From Saccharina japonica (lineage: Eukaryota; Sar; Phaeophyceae; Laminariales; Laminariaceae), in assembly GCA_008828725.1 (NCBI GenBank), contig MEHQ01002473.1, positions 1-64,000 on the forward strand: DNA of 64,000 nt, read 5' to 3'. The notes under the pieces are model-generated. The model saw only the letters and a list, made by a program, of their open reading frames with translations. It did not search any database and had not been told where the DNA came from. Shown piece after piece: positions 45,301 through 56,760 of the stretch (the stretch's first letter is position 1; the number at the start of each line of letters is the position of its first letter). A program made the translations under genes and the position numbers.

Positions 45301-48300
45301 ATGTGTCCTCCGAGCAGAACGTCGTTGAAGCAAAGGCTCGAAGGTGAGCTCGGTATGGTGGATGGAGAGCGAGCAAGCTGGCACAAAATTCCGTTGTAGG
45401 ATAACGAACAAACAAGGGCAGAATAAGCCTGGGGTGGGCATGGGGATTGCAGTTGTTGACGCACCCGAGGACTTTTTTGTTGCACTGTATACTACGTAGG
45501 CTTGAAAGGACTGCTTGGTGTGTATTATTGATGGTACTGGTACGTGTCTCTGGTGCAGCGCAGTTTTACACCAGGGGATATATACCGTACATGATAACAG
45601 TATCCACCCAATATGAATCCCGACGAGTTCGTGATCCTGCCCACACATTATCGCAACGACATGGTTCCTACGGCGTGGTCCACTTTTCTTTCAAATCCAT
45701 GGAGTTTCAGCACCATCCCCGGGTTTGGCCGTGCGGACTAACCCGTCCCTGGGGCATGGTGAATCGCATTGAATGCTGGGCTCCACAACAATCTCATTTG
45801 ATAGATTTACTTTAGAAAATTGAACCGCTCTCGATCACGGCCTAGGAGTTGTATAACAATGAAGGGGGGAGCATGTGTTCCCCCGTGGAATGTTAGTACG
45901 CAACTCCCCTCGAAACTCGAAACACGCCAGTTGCATTGAGTATGTGCCGACCAAACAAACCAAGTGGTAAAAGGGACAAGCTCGCGGCCGGTTCTGCAAC
46001 GACACTATAGTATAATTTATGCACCAGTACAAGTTACGCTTGGGGCCGACGCCTTTGGCACAGAAAGTAACATATAACACCTCGAAACACACACCGTGCG
46101 CACAGCACTTGTAATTACTGGTAACGTAATTGTTCACTCTATTTACGTTAGGATAGTACTTTAAATACGCTTCTATACACCCGTCGTGGCGTGTGTGAGA
46201 ATATTCACACGACTTTGTGTAATCCCTCACCTCCATCGTCGCCAACCGAGTTGTACGTGAAATTGATAGCGCCGTTAATGTTGATCTCCGAGGACGTCCC
46301 AAACATACCCCCTGCGGATAGATTAAAGAGTTTGAGACCGGTTCCAGGGCATTGTACGTTGTTTTTTGCTGGTCTCCACATTCCGGATGTAAAGCAAACC
46401 GTGTCAATCCAAGGGATATCAGTTATTGGTGTTTGGACATTTCCAAAGTATTGTGGCACTTGCAAGAAAGGGGCGATGCGGGGAGATAAATGCGTGGTGT
46501 TCCACTCCAACATGTAAAGCCGATATACGTCGAGAAGCATAGTTCTTAAATGTATCGCCAACCCGCTTGCTACTTTTAAAGGGAGCTCTGTTCGCGAAAT
46601 TCTCAATGTCACCCTATCATACTGTATAAGGATACCTGCGGATGGATTGCAGTGTTTGTATATCAGAGTGTGCGTAGGGGCATCGCGGACCACACAGTGC
46701 TGTTCGGACCCAGTAACCACCAATCCAAGCGTGGGGCCAGCCGCGACCCAGCATGTGCCTCTACAGTCCACCAATGCTCGCTGGCTTCCGCACTAGTGTA
46801 ATTTCGACATGCCTGTGGAGATTGCTTCAATGTGTTTCGATTAGTTTATGCTGGTGTAACATTTCCTCTATTCTCACCTCCATCTTGGCTGGCTGAGTTG
46901 AACACGAACATGGTGTTGCCATCGATGTCGATCGCTGAGCGCTTGGAATAAATGGCACCTTCGAGTTGAAATACATATGAAGCAATCATTGTGAGCGCAT
47001 ATGACGAAATGGGATGACGGCCCTAGCAACAGAGTGAAATATAGCACAATTCATCCACACAGCTACCGGCGACAAGGAACCTCCGGCAGATAGCTCATCG
47101 TAAAACAATTCAGAGCTGTTATTTGTTGGACGTTAGTTGGGTTAAGTATATCACCACAAATTTCGTCAGTCACGAATGCCGCATGCAATAGCAACCCAAA
47201 TGCCACCTATTTGGTACCATACTCAACGCCATGAACAGTGGAAGAGCGTGGCATGGCCAGTTGCTTTGTTAAGGACCTAGGACTGGCGCCACCGCCGAAA
47301 GTACTGCCCGAGCAATCACCGCCCTTCAAAGAGATGAATATCAGTCAGCCGATTCCAGCTGGTCCAAGGTATGTTTACACAAAGTTGAACGCGAGTATTC
47401 GAAGATTTGACTATGTATATAATATGTAACGCCAACAAAACTATTTACACTGTGTTAAGTCATTTGCAGGCGACGCCGGAATATGCACGTTTACCGCACC
47501 AAGGTCCAAATGCTCACGTGTTTAATTTGAAATTAGTTCTGAAATTCAAAACGCGTGTTTTGTATGCCCCTGCCAAACTATTCAAAAATGGGTTTTGTTT
47601 TGTTTTCGTCGCCAACCATTCGGGATCCCATTAGACCCAAATCTCCCAAAACAACCAAATACCAAAATATCTGGCGAAAACAAAAGAAACGTTAACGGAT
47701 CGACAGGGGTTTATTGAACATGTGTGTCGAATTTCAGGGTATATCTACAAAACACGGCGTCAACTTTAGCTACCGAATCAGTTAGGGGCAACATGCCTGA
47801 ACCAACCTTGCTTAGGTATTTCTCACGACAAACAGGACTTGTAACATACAACAACTTTACATTGCGGGGTGTTGTTGACTTGAAATGCAGTTGGTGTTGT
47901 GCCTCTGCTGCCGTTTATGCTTGACGTGTGAACCTGATACCGCTGTAGTTTCAGAGGCTCTCCATTTGAGGAGCTATATACTGTTAGTAAGCCATGCATA
48001 CATTTAGTAAGTCATAACTGACCGTAAGAAACAATGACTGTGCAACACGATGCACAATCGCACGGTCTAATCCTCAAAAACAAACAAATATTATTCCAGT
48101 GATATCCGACTTGTAGGATCCTATTTCTAGGATGTTGAACATGCACGCTCCCGCACAACCACACAGAAGCTCCGTCCGTAGGTGTACCAGAGCGAACCGT
48201 TTGAAGCGCGGCTGCTGTACCCTGACTGCCTAGTCTTTGAGGGCTGCTGTGGCACGTTAGAAACAGCAGCACGGGTGAACGTTTTGGTATATTGCAGTTT

Positions 48301-51300
48301 GGGGTTTCCATGGCCCTGCTTGGCTCTGGCTGCGCGGCACGCGATGTAGCGATAAATTTCCCGATTGCGTGACTTTGAATTCCCAGAGCCCCCACCACGG
48401 GGCCCGACCGGGGATTCGTCTTGCGCCGTAGTGTACAGGCGGACGCCCTGCGGTGTCTCGTATGTGTTACGCACCAGTTTTAGTCGGCACCTAAAAGCCG
48501 GACGTTTTTCAACGAGTGAATCTTACATAATTTGTCCAAAGTCAATTTAGGGTGGGGGCATCAATACTAACAGAATACTCGAAGCACCAATCTAAGAAGA
48601 GCAGTGAAACAAGTAATACATATGTTTCGGACTCATTGAGTGAGGGCCCCAAACATGTCTAGGTGCCACCACTATCTTATCCCGCGTCATGACACCAATA
48701 CTAGTCACCACGCCCGAAAGCTGTTAGTACCTCCCAAACCGAAGCTTTGGCATTGGAGCCAACAGCCATTAGTACCTTCTTGTAGTAGCTCAGCAAGCGC
48801 CCACGTTGATTTGCCACGGATTATCCGTTCGCAGGTTATTCGCTAAACGCTACCAGGTAACACGTATCCGATATGTGTAGGCGAGCCACGAATTTCCGTG
48901 TTCTGGAGAGTTCGATGTTGGCGACGCCGCGCGTTGTTTGTGATTGGCGAAACTGGTTTCGCTCTGACATTGATCCATGGCAGGAAAGGGGGGCCCTACA
49001 GGTCATCACACGTCTACAAACAGGCGTCTGGTTCGACGTGCGGCAACCGGAGGCCTCGTACGGGTTCCCTTCCAGAGCCCCCCTGAGGGCCTCCATCCAA
49101 GGTTTTGCTCGAAACCCATGCCCGGACAGGGTCTGAAGTGGTCGCCGGAGCTTAGACAAAATTATAAATGAGGCCCAAACTGGGAGACTAGTCGGTTCCG
49201 CCTTATTGCCGCTGGCACTGCCGTATGGCTTATTGTGTGTACCTGTTTCGTTTTCCCCATCGAGATGGATTTTGGTTTCAGCCTGATTTCAGTTTATTGA
49301 AGGAATTTGAGGACATCATTACCATCACACCCTCTACTAGGCGGGTGTTGGGCTACCCCTGCGGATGCTGGGAAGGGGGGCCTGCCTACGATCGAGAACG
49401 CGCTGTGCTTCAGCTCTGCCAAGTTCGGAACGTGGCAGCCGCTGGAAAGGTGTGGCAACTACAGCACCCACAGCAGCAGGGCACATCAAGGAACACATAG
49501 GCGCTTAGAAATGTGAATTATCTCCGCGTCAACAAACACTAAAACCTGGTATGTTTAAAAAAACAAATTAAAATGATTCAGCCCTCTCGAAAAGGCGTCC
49601 TCGTGTTTGGCGCCATCGAAAAAAGAAACAAGGAACGGCATTATCTCGAAACAAGCACTCCAGCATGTGCCACACGGCATAGTCTGACATCCGAAATTTG
49701 CTATAGTTGCTTTGGAGACCATTCTCACCTCCGGATCCTGCCTGTCGTTTGTCTGTGTCAGACTTCGACCGCCTCGGCCTGTGATTCTTGGTCGTGGTGG
49801 CACCTGTAGGGAGAAAAATCCACCCACCAGTGAGTCGCTTAGTAGACTCTTACACAAACAATGCTGAAACACACGCCCTAGGCCATGCCCTCACTCCAAT
49901 TTGGGCCAACATTGCTCAAGCTTTAAAACCACAAAGCCGACTACGTCCGAGAAATACAGCAAACGCCTCTATCTACAGTATCTACAATACCAAATTGTTA
50001 TGTAAGCGTCGGTATCGTATGACCCCCATCGGTGGTATGTACGTCAGCGTTGCGGGTATACCACGTGTTGAGAGCAATGGATATATACAAGGCATAAAGG
50101 TTTAGGCAGATTGCCGCCTAGCGGTTGGAAATCCTCTTTTGGGCCATGTAACGGGTCACTTGCTCTGTCGCCTAGTCCGCGTACAGTCTATAAATCGATC
50201 TCGCCGCCACGTCCACGAAATTGTGTGCAGTCGGTCCGCATTCGAATACTATTTGATGCCCGTGACGACCAGACTACTACAGGTACTTTGCAACTTTTAG
50301 TCTGCTCCGGTACAAACCACCACGTAGCTCTCTTCGAGCTGGCGATTGAGGCTCGACAGGAACGTAACACACGGCATGTTATACCTCGGCCGGATGCGAG
50401 AGCTACAGGACTGAAAACTGCAGAGGCCTATACAGCAAGTGCGCCCTTTGTCATTTCCCGATTCCCACCTATATACTTGTGAGAGGTCGTATAGTAGCAA
50501 ACTGATATTTGTACTATTATTCTGGACATGATTGAAGAAAAACCGCATTGACTCCTGTGTCTAGCTGACCTTCGGCAGTGTTGTTTGTGAAGTATGTGTT
50601 GCCTTGAACCTGGATGCTTGATTCATGGGCATAGATGGCACCTGTAGGCAGTTGTTAGGGAGGTATTGATTGCAGTTATGCTTCAAACAATGTAACGCAC
50701 AGGAAACCACTATCGTGTGTGTCATACTCGTAGGTACCTTTAGTATTCACGCTGTACGCGGGTATTCGCTGTGCCAGTCTGGCTTGAAGTAGCTGTGCTT
50801 AACCAACGTCGATGGGCGCGAGAGCCGTCAACACCTGAAACTCGGATCGTCTCGGGGGTGTTCCTTCATCAAACTGGGGCCTTACCCCTAGCTGTTGGGA
50901 GGGTTTGAGGAACCTAGCGTGGTGTCCTATCCTGAAATACACCACTTCACTCACCTCCTTGGTACTCCGCGGAGTTATAGGCAAACGAGGCCTCGCCGTT
51001 TATATACACCGCAGACGCATCAGCATATATGGCACCTGCGTGTGGGAGACGATCATCGTGCGCTTAGTATATTTCGCGATATAAAATATAACCCCGTTGA
51101 TACCTTTAGCTTTAATAAAAAGATTTCGAAACCCCTTTACGCCAACGGAGTAGGTTAGTCTGTCGACAACGACACGCCACAACGTTGGCATGTCATAAAC
51201 AATAACAAGTGCTCGAATGCCGGCGACAAGGGGAATAGGGACGAGCGGAAAGTAAACACATACCCGGTAAGAGTCTTAATACATGTCTGCCAAGAACACT

Positions 51301-53446
51301 ATATACATCATGATGTAGAAAGCACGAAATATGATGTTAAAGTGAACGGACTGACATTTTTATGTTCGTTCCTGCTTCAGCATCGGATCGTTCGAGCTCA
51401 AATTGCTCGACATCGCCTTTGCTTTCTTGAGTGTTGCATTCGAGCATCTGATATGTTGCCCCTCGCCGTGCCCTTTCCGATGCAATTATCTTCTGAACGC
51501 GCGCACGCACGCCCCAAACGCAACGAGCTAGAACTCCAGGGGTATTTCGACTCGCACATTCCGAAGAAATTATTTGGGTTGTCTTCAGCGCGACGCGCGA
51601 CACTTTTGTGACCGCTTGGAGTGGAAATTCCTCTTTGAAATAACACCAACTGGACCATGGAGTTTGCAGTATGTGATTAACCATGTTGAGGTGTGAAACA
51701 AACATGTTTCTGTACAGAATCCTACTAAAATATGAGCACGCGCATGAGCACGCAGACAAATCAGTTTAGACGACAACATGATTGTAGATATAACGACCAG
51801 GGCGAGATATCATTCGGTTGTAAGATGATCTGTAACAACCCAACGCCTTTGCCACGGATTTGCCGCCACATGATACATGCCACGCTAACTCCCGGTATAT
51901 GTTCTTCTGAATAACTGCGCCTAAATGCGTCCCTGACGAGGACAACATGGTGCAGGTGGCCACCGGAATCGACGTGATGTATGAATCGAACATGGGTAGT
52001 CGTTTACTTGAGCCGGTTAGTTTCTGGGCATTCCCTGTCTTCCTGACCTCTTCGTGCTCTATACCACACGTGTCAAATAGGCATGCACTTGTCATATCCT
52101 GCTGACCGGTTCTTCGTGCGAGTGAGTTGTGGACATGCTTATCGGTTTGGTCTTCCTTCATTTCCTCTGCGAAAGTTTTAAAGCAATAGAAGGCTCCGCA
52201 TGGGTGCCGGCTATCACTGCCATCCAAAAACCCGGCAAGGGAAAATGGGTATATAAGTCACTTGAGAGATACAATGTTTTGGGACATACCTGAATACTGT
52301 ATGAAAATCTGAAATTACAGACGCTGCCAATAATTGGAAATATGGCAGACGATATAGTTTCCACGGTACAGGGACTTGCTCTACAATTTTACACCAGCGA
52401 GCCCCATGTCAACTCAGCAAAATATCTAAGCTCACGGTATACGTATTCAAAACCCGGGTCCGTCTTCTATACCCTCTTCCAACCTCAATGTACTTTGTGC
52501 TGGACGCTTAGCTTCTCCGACGTACATGCGTATGAAGCACCTGCTGGCGGCATTAGTCTTCGTGCAAGGGAACATATTCAGCCGCCCCGACAACCACTGA
52601 GTGGGTGTTTTAAATACTACACGCAAACCATGGCCATCTTAATGATATTGAAGAGTCTAAGCGCAATTCATATAATGACGGGTTGCTCAGTTGATGGTTT
52701 TACGCTTGAACTCATTTCGAGACGAACAACGTGCAATTCTGGCTATACGTAGACCCAGCACACGCGGCGCGCGTGTGGTCGAGACCTTCGGTACCGCGCT
52801 CCGAAGGGCCAAAAGGTCCAGCCCCTCTTTTTTAACGGCGGCAACACTGTTCTCGCGGAGTTATCCCATGGGTGATTTTGATCATGCTGAGCTTCGAGCC
52901 ATCAAACATAAAAGTGTTTTTCTGTTTATACTAATGTGTCTCACCTCCGTACGTAGCGGTGTTATGCGTGAAGATGCAGCCGGATGCAAACAAGGAGCTG
53001 TTTGATCGTAGGTTGACAGCACCTCCATGTTCTGCGTCCCCTCCCTCGAGCACCAACTGGTTGAGACGGAGGGTGGACCCCTTAGACGCAGCAAATATAC
53101 CCGTGTCACTTCCGCCACCGGCAAATACTTCATCGGCGTTGTTGTCCGCCGACGCGGCACGAATGCTAGGCATGCCAACGCCAGTGACGGTGACGTCCTT
53201 CGTATGGGACACCTCAATCGTCTGTTCAATGGCCGTGCTGAGATACCACGTGATGTTAAAAGTTCCTGCACCCGTGCAGGCTAAAGCGTCAGCGAGATTC
53301 CGAACATCGGATGCTGCAGTCACGTCTATCGTGACAGTACTTGACGGGCATGGCGTTGACGCTGCTGCTGTAGACACCAAGGAGATTGCCAAACCGACGA
53401 CGATCATCGCCATGTTGTTGAATATCATGCTGCAGAAGCAATTCAC
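33320..53446 (-). CDS. Secreted right-handed beta-helix protein of Pmp-repeat type, many exons, 3' end not found
   Basis: Exons recognised, in transcript order: 53446-52945, 51035-50955, 50641-50570, 49803-49729, 46958-46878, 46311-46231, 43687-43607, 42716-42636, 41204-41124, 37751-37671, 34932-34849 and 33397-33320, with a weaker one at 39225-39148. All internal exons are phase 1 to phase 1, most exactly 81 bases. Exon ends GGA G and next exon GT GCC ATC join into GGA[IVL], and each coil then has FxxN. These are the two signature motifs of the chlamydial Pmp repeat and build a right-handed beta-helix. Exon 1 encodes a signal peptide. In stramenopiles such proteins are extracellular or surface; adhesion or wall contact is inference. 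No stop or membrane anchor was found. Confidence 0.75.
33751..33971. repeat. Dispersed repeat R2, copy 2 (in intron)
   Basis: Matches 26728-26948 in the same orientation, from GTAAAATCG to TTTAACGG. It lies inside an intron of the beta-helix gene. Confidence 0.8.
34849..34932 (-). CDS. Coil exon (GAVLAFESEIGFNGT)
   Basis: 84 bases (28 codons) with FTNN and VVDGG. The acceptor is CTTACAG, the donor GTGAGA. Confidence 0.85.
37671..37751 (-). CDS. Coil exon (GAVVASMSGVVVAGF)
   Basis: 81 bases with FANN and IYGG. The acceptor is CCGCAG, the donor GTGAGA. Confidence 0.85.
39148..39225 (-). CDS. Weak coil exon (GGICLHLTISVQCPC)
   Basis: 78 bases, symmetric phase, no stop. It reads MFDS in place of FxxN and ends AREG before a poor GTTTAG donor; the acceptor is ATCGAG with no pyrimidine tract. 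Either a dying coil or an intron relic. Confidence 0.4.
41124..41204 (-). CDS. Coil exon (GAIYACSSDVTVAGH)
   Basis: 81 bases with FSNN and DEMGG. The acceptor is CTCGCAG, the donor GTAAGC. Confidence 0.85.
42636..42716 (-). CDS. Coil exon (GAIYVESSAVAVNQS)
   Basis: 81 bases with FRFN and GDDGG. The acceptor is CCGCAG, the donor GTAAGA. Confidence 0.85.
43607..43687 (-). CDS. Coil exon (GAISVRSSAMSIDAT)
   Basis: 81 bases with FSFN and NGDGG. The acceptor is CCGCAG, the donor GTGAGA after GGCG. Confidence 0.85.
46231..46311 (-). CDS. Coil exon (GGMFGTSSEININGA)
   Basis: 81 bases with FTYN and GDDGG. It starts GGGGT instead of GTGCC, so the junction reads GGM. The acceptor is CCGCAG, the donor GTGAGG. 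Confidence 0.85.
46560..46635 (-). pseudogene. Decayed coil exon
   Basis: After CCGCAG it begins GTATCC and reads GILIQYDRVTLRISR in the coil frame. FxxN is missing and the end has no GGAG donor (GGTTGG instead). The position between two good exons supports a dying copy. Confidence 0.4.
46878..46958 (-). CDS. Coil exon (GAIYSKRSAIDIDGN)
   Basis: 81 bases with FVFN and a DGG end. The acceptor is CTCGAAG, weaker than the others; the donor is GTGAGA. Confidence 0.8.
49729..49803 (-). CDS. Coil exon without coil motifs
   Basis: 75 bases with a consensus acceptor (CTACAG) and donor (GTGAGA after GGAG), correct phase and no stop, but it reads GATTTKNHRPRR and lacks FxxN. It may be a frameshifted ancient coil that is still spliced, or skipped. 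Confidence 0.5.
50570..50641 (-). CDS. Coil exon (GAIYAHESSIQVQGN), short
   Basis: 72 bases (24 codons), with FTNN. The acceptor is CTACAG. The donor is a weak GTCAGC after GAAG, so the next junction would give EG instead of GG. Still phase 1 to 1. Confidence 0.7.
50955..51035 (-). CDS. Coil exon (GAIYADASAVYINGE)
   Basis: Exactly 81 bases. The acceptor is CACGCAG, the donor GTGAGT. The coil has FAYN and ends EYQGG across the junction. Confidence 0.85.
52485..52540 (-). pseudogene. Decayed coil exon in intron 1
   Basis: After an acceptor-like CGCCAGCAG the sequence begins GTGCT and reads GASYACTSEKLSVQ in the coil frame, then hits TGA (52485-52487). It matches the first half of the standard coil and has lost the FxxN half. 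Confidence 0.5.
52945..53446 (-). CDS. Exon 1: signal peptide, N-terminal cap and first coil
   Basis: Starts MNCFCSMIFNNMAMIV, followed by a hydrophobic stretch to Ala-rich STAAAST, a good signal peptide with cleavage near residue 29. The following 100 residues alternate short hydrophobic and Asn/Thr/Ser runs as in a beta-helix cap (VSHTKDVTVTGVGMPSI). The first full coil is HGGAVNL to FTHNTATYGG. The donor is GTGAGA directly after GGAG. It is 502 bases long, so it ends in phase 1. Confidence 0.8.
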
Positions 53447-53499
53447 AGGCGAAGGAGAGACGACTTGGTCAGTCGTTAAACCTTAGGGTTCGTGTTAGA

Positions 53500-54848
53500 G
53501 CGACGAATAAACGTGAGAACAACATTAGCAAAAGGCAAGCGCTTGATTCCCTTCGTGCACAAGGCCGCGATTAAACAAAACACCCGTCTGTTGGGTGGCG
53601 TGTGTATTTTTCACATAAAACTGTTGTTCGTACCTATCGACACGCAGCGCGTCCAGTGTCATTCCATTCCCTACTCTTAATTATGAAGATGTACAAGCGT
53701 TGTGTCGCGTACTATGCCAAATACAAACTACTGTACGTCATAAGTTGCAAATATCGCGAGGAGATTTTGGCAATGTAATGCTAAATATACTGCTGCATCC
53801 GAGCACATCATGTACAAGTCCTATTATTGCTCTTATCTCCCAATCTTAACATCCGGATGTGTCGAGCATTCTTCCTTTGTTGGGTTCCGGTATACTACAA
53901 GTAAGTGGTTAAGGCGTGTTGACACAGCGGCAGAGCAGTACACGAAGCACTGGTCCGTTTCAGAGAAGGAGCTTATTTATTGTTGTTTGCCATGTTTCTC
54001 GGTCTTTGTTTTCCCCTTCTTCGTGTTGCTTCGTCCGTGCAGCAGTGTTTTGTTGCTCGTCAGCACGTAGGTATTTATGTTTTCTCTTCTTGTAATATTT
54101 ATGGTATTCTTGCGTCAGTTGTATTATGTGTCATTTCAAGTTATTTTTGCTTTGTTGTCTTCACCCTAACCTTACACTCTAACCTTACTCACAGTGAAAC
54201 ATATTCTCTTATTGAGTAGACTTGGAGTACAGCTGTGAGCTGTGACTATTGCACTGTAATGTGCGATGGAATACATGGAATGTATATGTATACGGCAAAA
54301 GGCATGTATATCCCGGGGGATATTTTGGTCGACTGGTGCTACGGTAGGGGGGTCATGTGTAGGTGCTCGTGTTTCACCTGCACAGAGCACTCGGCCGAGT
54401 GACTGCTTTCCTGCGTTTTGTACTTACATCAGTTTTGTTGTTGTTGTTGTTGTTCTACTGTATATGCACCGCCATTGGAGGTTTTGTTACGCAAAGCCAA
54501 CACACCATGTTCAGGTCCAACTTTCAGGTAGATTCGGAGCCACTAGTCCGAGTGACCAAAACGCGGTAGTGAAAATATGGGTACCCCCCCTGTCGTAGCA
54601 TCAGTCGGTCCGGGATGTAACTGTCATTGTGACCGATGCCCGACGTCAGAACTCACTTATCCTCCTCGATATGATGCAACACGAGAGTTCTTCCAACCTT
54701 TCCACCAAGATACCCTCGTCTAACCGAGTAAGGTATCTCACGCCGCACAGTACCGGTCACACCAGCGTGTCAATCGAGACTCTGTGGGCTAGGGGCAGCG
54801 ATTGCATAGACCGATCCTCGTTTCTCAAATATATCGGAAAGTATTGGA
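53500..54848. other. No gene; 5' flank of the beta-helix gene and R4 repeat
   Basis: Expected to hold the promoter and 5' UTR of the minus-strand gene; no convincing TATA or initiator stood out. The R4 copy lies at 53955-54190. A (GTT)n tract is at 54434-54455. Confidence 0.5.
53955..54190. repeat. Dispersed repeat R4, copy 1
   Basis: T-rich stretch sharing TTCGTGTTGCTTCGTCCGTG, CAGCAGT, GCACGTAGG and TGCGTCAGTTGTATT with 62955-63215 in the same order. Confidence 0.65.
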
Positions 54849-55159
54849 AACGGAACAAGGGTGCACAAAAAAAAAAGAAAACGACACCACACACCTAGGA
54901 AGGTCAGAATGAAAAACAAACCGGATCGCTGTGATCACAGGACGAAATGAGCAAAAAGCATTTTTTTTTCGTTTTCTGTTCCCTTTTTTTACTTGGTTTT
55001 AGAGACCCCCCCATATTTTGTTTTCGCTGGTGGGGGGGGGGGGGATAAAAAAAAACTTGACTTATTGTTTTCTGGGATCACAACGGTCCGGTTTCTTCCC
55101 TCCAATATAGGGGGGGGGGGGTGGTGTCGATAACTTTTTTTGTGCACCCTTGAACGGAA
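54849..55159. mobile_element. 297-bp MITE with 7-bp target duplication
   Basis: The element body is 54856-55152. Ends CAAGGGTGCACAAAAAAA and its complement, flanked on each side by AACGGAA (54849-54855 and 55153-55159). Next inside are CGACACCAC words and G-runs, and a subterminal inverted pair around GATCACAG and CCGG. Non-coding. Superfamily not assigned. The palindrome arms carry one terminus of a related element. Confidence 0.8.
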
Positions 55160-55372
55160 TAATAGTTTGAGAAACAAGCTCGCCCATATGTTGTTGAGCG
55201 GACGCAGGGGTGAAATGAGGAGGAAGGGGCGAATGCACACGCCCTGTTATACCGCGTTGAACCAGGGATGACGGGTGGTGACGATGGGGGCAAGGTCTGG
55301 GGGCGGCACCAAAGAGAGGACGCAGAGACCGAGTATCTGGCCTGGAGAGACGGGGGAAAAACAGCAGTACCC

Positions 55373-55377
<5 letters not shown>

Positions 55378-55408
<31 letters not shown>

Positions 55409-55411
55409 TCA
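55378..55411 (+). repeat. (CAG)n microsatellite
   Basis: About ten CAG units, read as Gln or Ala in open frames of 55268-55472; those frames have no other support. Confidence 0.85.
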
Positions 55412-55702
55412 ACGGCAGCAGCAGCTGCAACACGGAACGGCTTACAGTGGTGGTAACCAACAGCAGTACTAACCGGAGCGACGCGACCCTGGTCGCAGTG
55501 CCCATGGTAGTGATCAAATGGCACTGCTCCTGCTTACGGCACCTTTTCGTTTTCAAGCCAGGTCTGAGCAAGCAGGTGTAGCGATCTCTGACGAACGTGT
55601 ATGCACCTGTGATAACGGAGCTAGCAATCACACGACAGGAGACGCCGCACACACCCCTATTCAATCGCAAGGCACCCTCTAAGAGACCGGAGTGGGTCGC
55701 GA

Positions 55703-55942
55703 TTGATGGTGGTACAGCAAACAAGAGTTGTGTTCGTAGGGACTTTTAACTTGAAGTTGCGCTGTGATACAGACGTAGGTGTACAGTTACCGCGGGTTTA
55801 CATAGTGGACGGCCTTGCCTTTAACCTATTATCGCTGCACGCAGAACAGGCCAATCATGCCGTCACACTTCATGGGGGGCAAGATCACTTCCCTCCGTGG
55901 TACCTCTTTACGTCCTACCAGGCTATACCCCTCAACATCTAA
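55703..55942 (+). pseudogene. Ty1/copia-like polyprotein remnant
   Basis: Frame with VQLPRVYIVDGLAFNLLSL followed by HAEQANHAVTLHGG. This matches the pattern between copia protease and GAG-pre-integrase (a VLYVPGL then NLLS block). The Asp-Ser/Thr-Gly protease triad is not seen, so only a fragment remains. No LTRs found. Confidence 0.4.
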
Positions 55943-55959
55943 CAGATAAAGCTGCAGTC

Positions 55960-56760
55960 ACTGCAGTACCCCCCGCCATATCCCCCCTGCCTACTGATGT
56001 ACGAGTAGAGACGAATGGGGTGCATGTGGATGATTTGCTCCCCCAAAGTCCAAAATCAGAATTTCCTCCCGCCCCCGCCTAAATTACGAGTGACGGCTGG
56101 TCGGAGTGCATGATAAATATTTGTTTCCCACCCCAATCCACACTACCAGTAGAGGCGAATGGAGTGGATGTGCATGATTTCACCCCGCCCGCGCGTACAG
56201 TATATTTCATTTAAGATTATTTACGCCCCCAGGTTGAGTTTTTCCTCACGCCCAGTGCAGGACAGTGTGCAGAGGCTGCACTATCGATTCCCCCTTCTGT
56301 CTCGCCGGTCCCGCCCACGACCCTTGTTGCTGAAATTGGGATGGCCGTTACAGTACTGGCCCCGAGCAAACGAATATGTTTAACCAGTAACCGCCCTGTA
56401 TTAGAGATATACGTTAAAACCTTTGAAGTCAGTGATGCCCATGTCAACGAATATATGTCGGGGGCAACGGCATAAGAGGAAGATATCCGCATCACGGAAG
56501 AGCCTATTCCCCGGGCTGGATGCCGATAGCGCCGGGGGGTGGAGCATTAATTTGGAAATCGGTGTCCTCGCAGGCTATGATTATGGCGCCCCTCGTACCT
56601 CGCTGGTGGCGCAGCCGCTGGCAGCGGGGGTGGGGGAGACTTCGTCCGCTGCTGCTGCAACAACTTTATCGGAAACGCTGGACATGCGGTGTATTCCAGC
56701 ACCTGCCCTGCTTACACCACAGCCACGATCACCACCACCGCAGTCGCCACCGATTGCCTA
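55960..56760 (+). other. Degenerate coding-like stretch
   Basis: One reading direction gives protein-like pieces separated by stops, with a repeated VETNGVHVDDL / VEANGVDVHDF phrase near 56005 and 56150, and KRICLTSNRPVLEIYV near 56370. It may be the decayed continuation of the copia-like remnant. Family not recognised. Confidence 0.25.

Noticed and set aside
53027..53486. Plus-strand frames overlapping exon 1 of the beta-helix gene
   Set aside because: They are antisense to a well-supported exon with signal peptide and coil motif.
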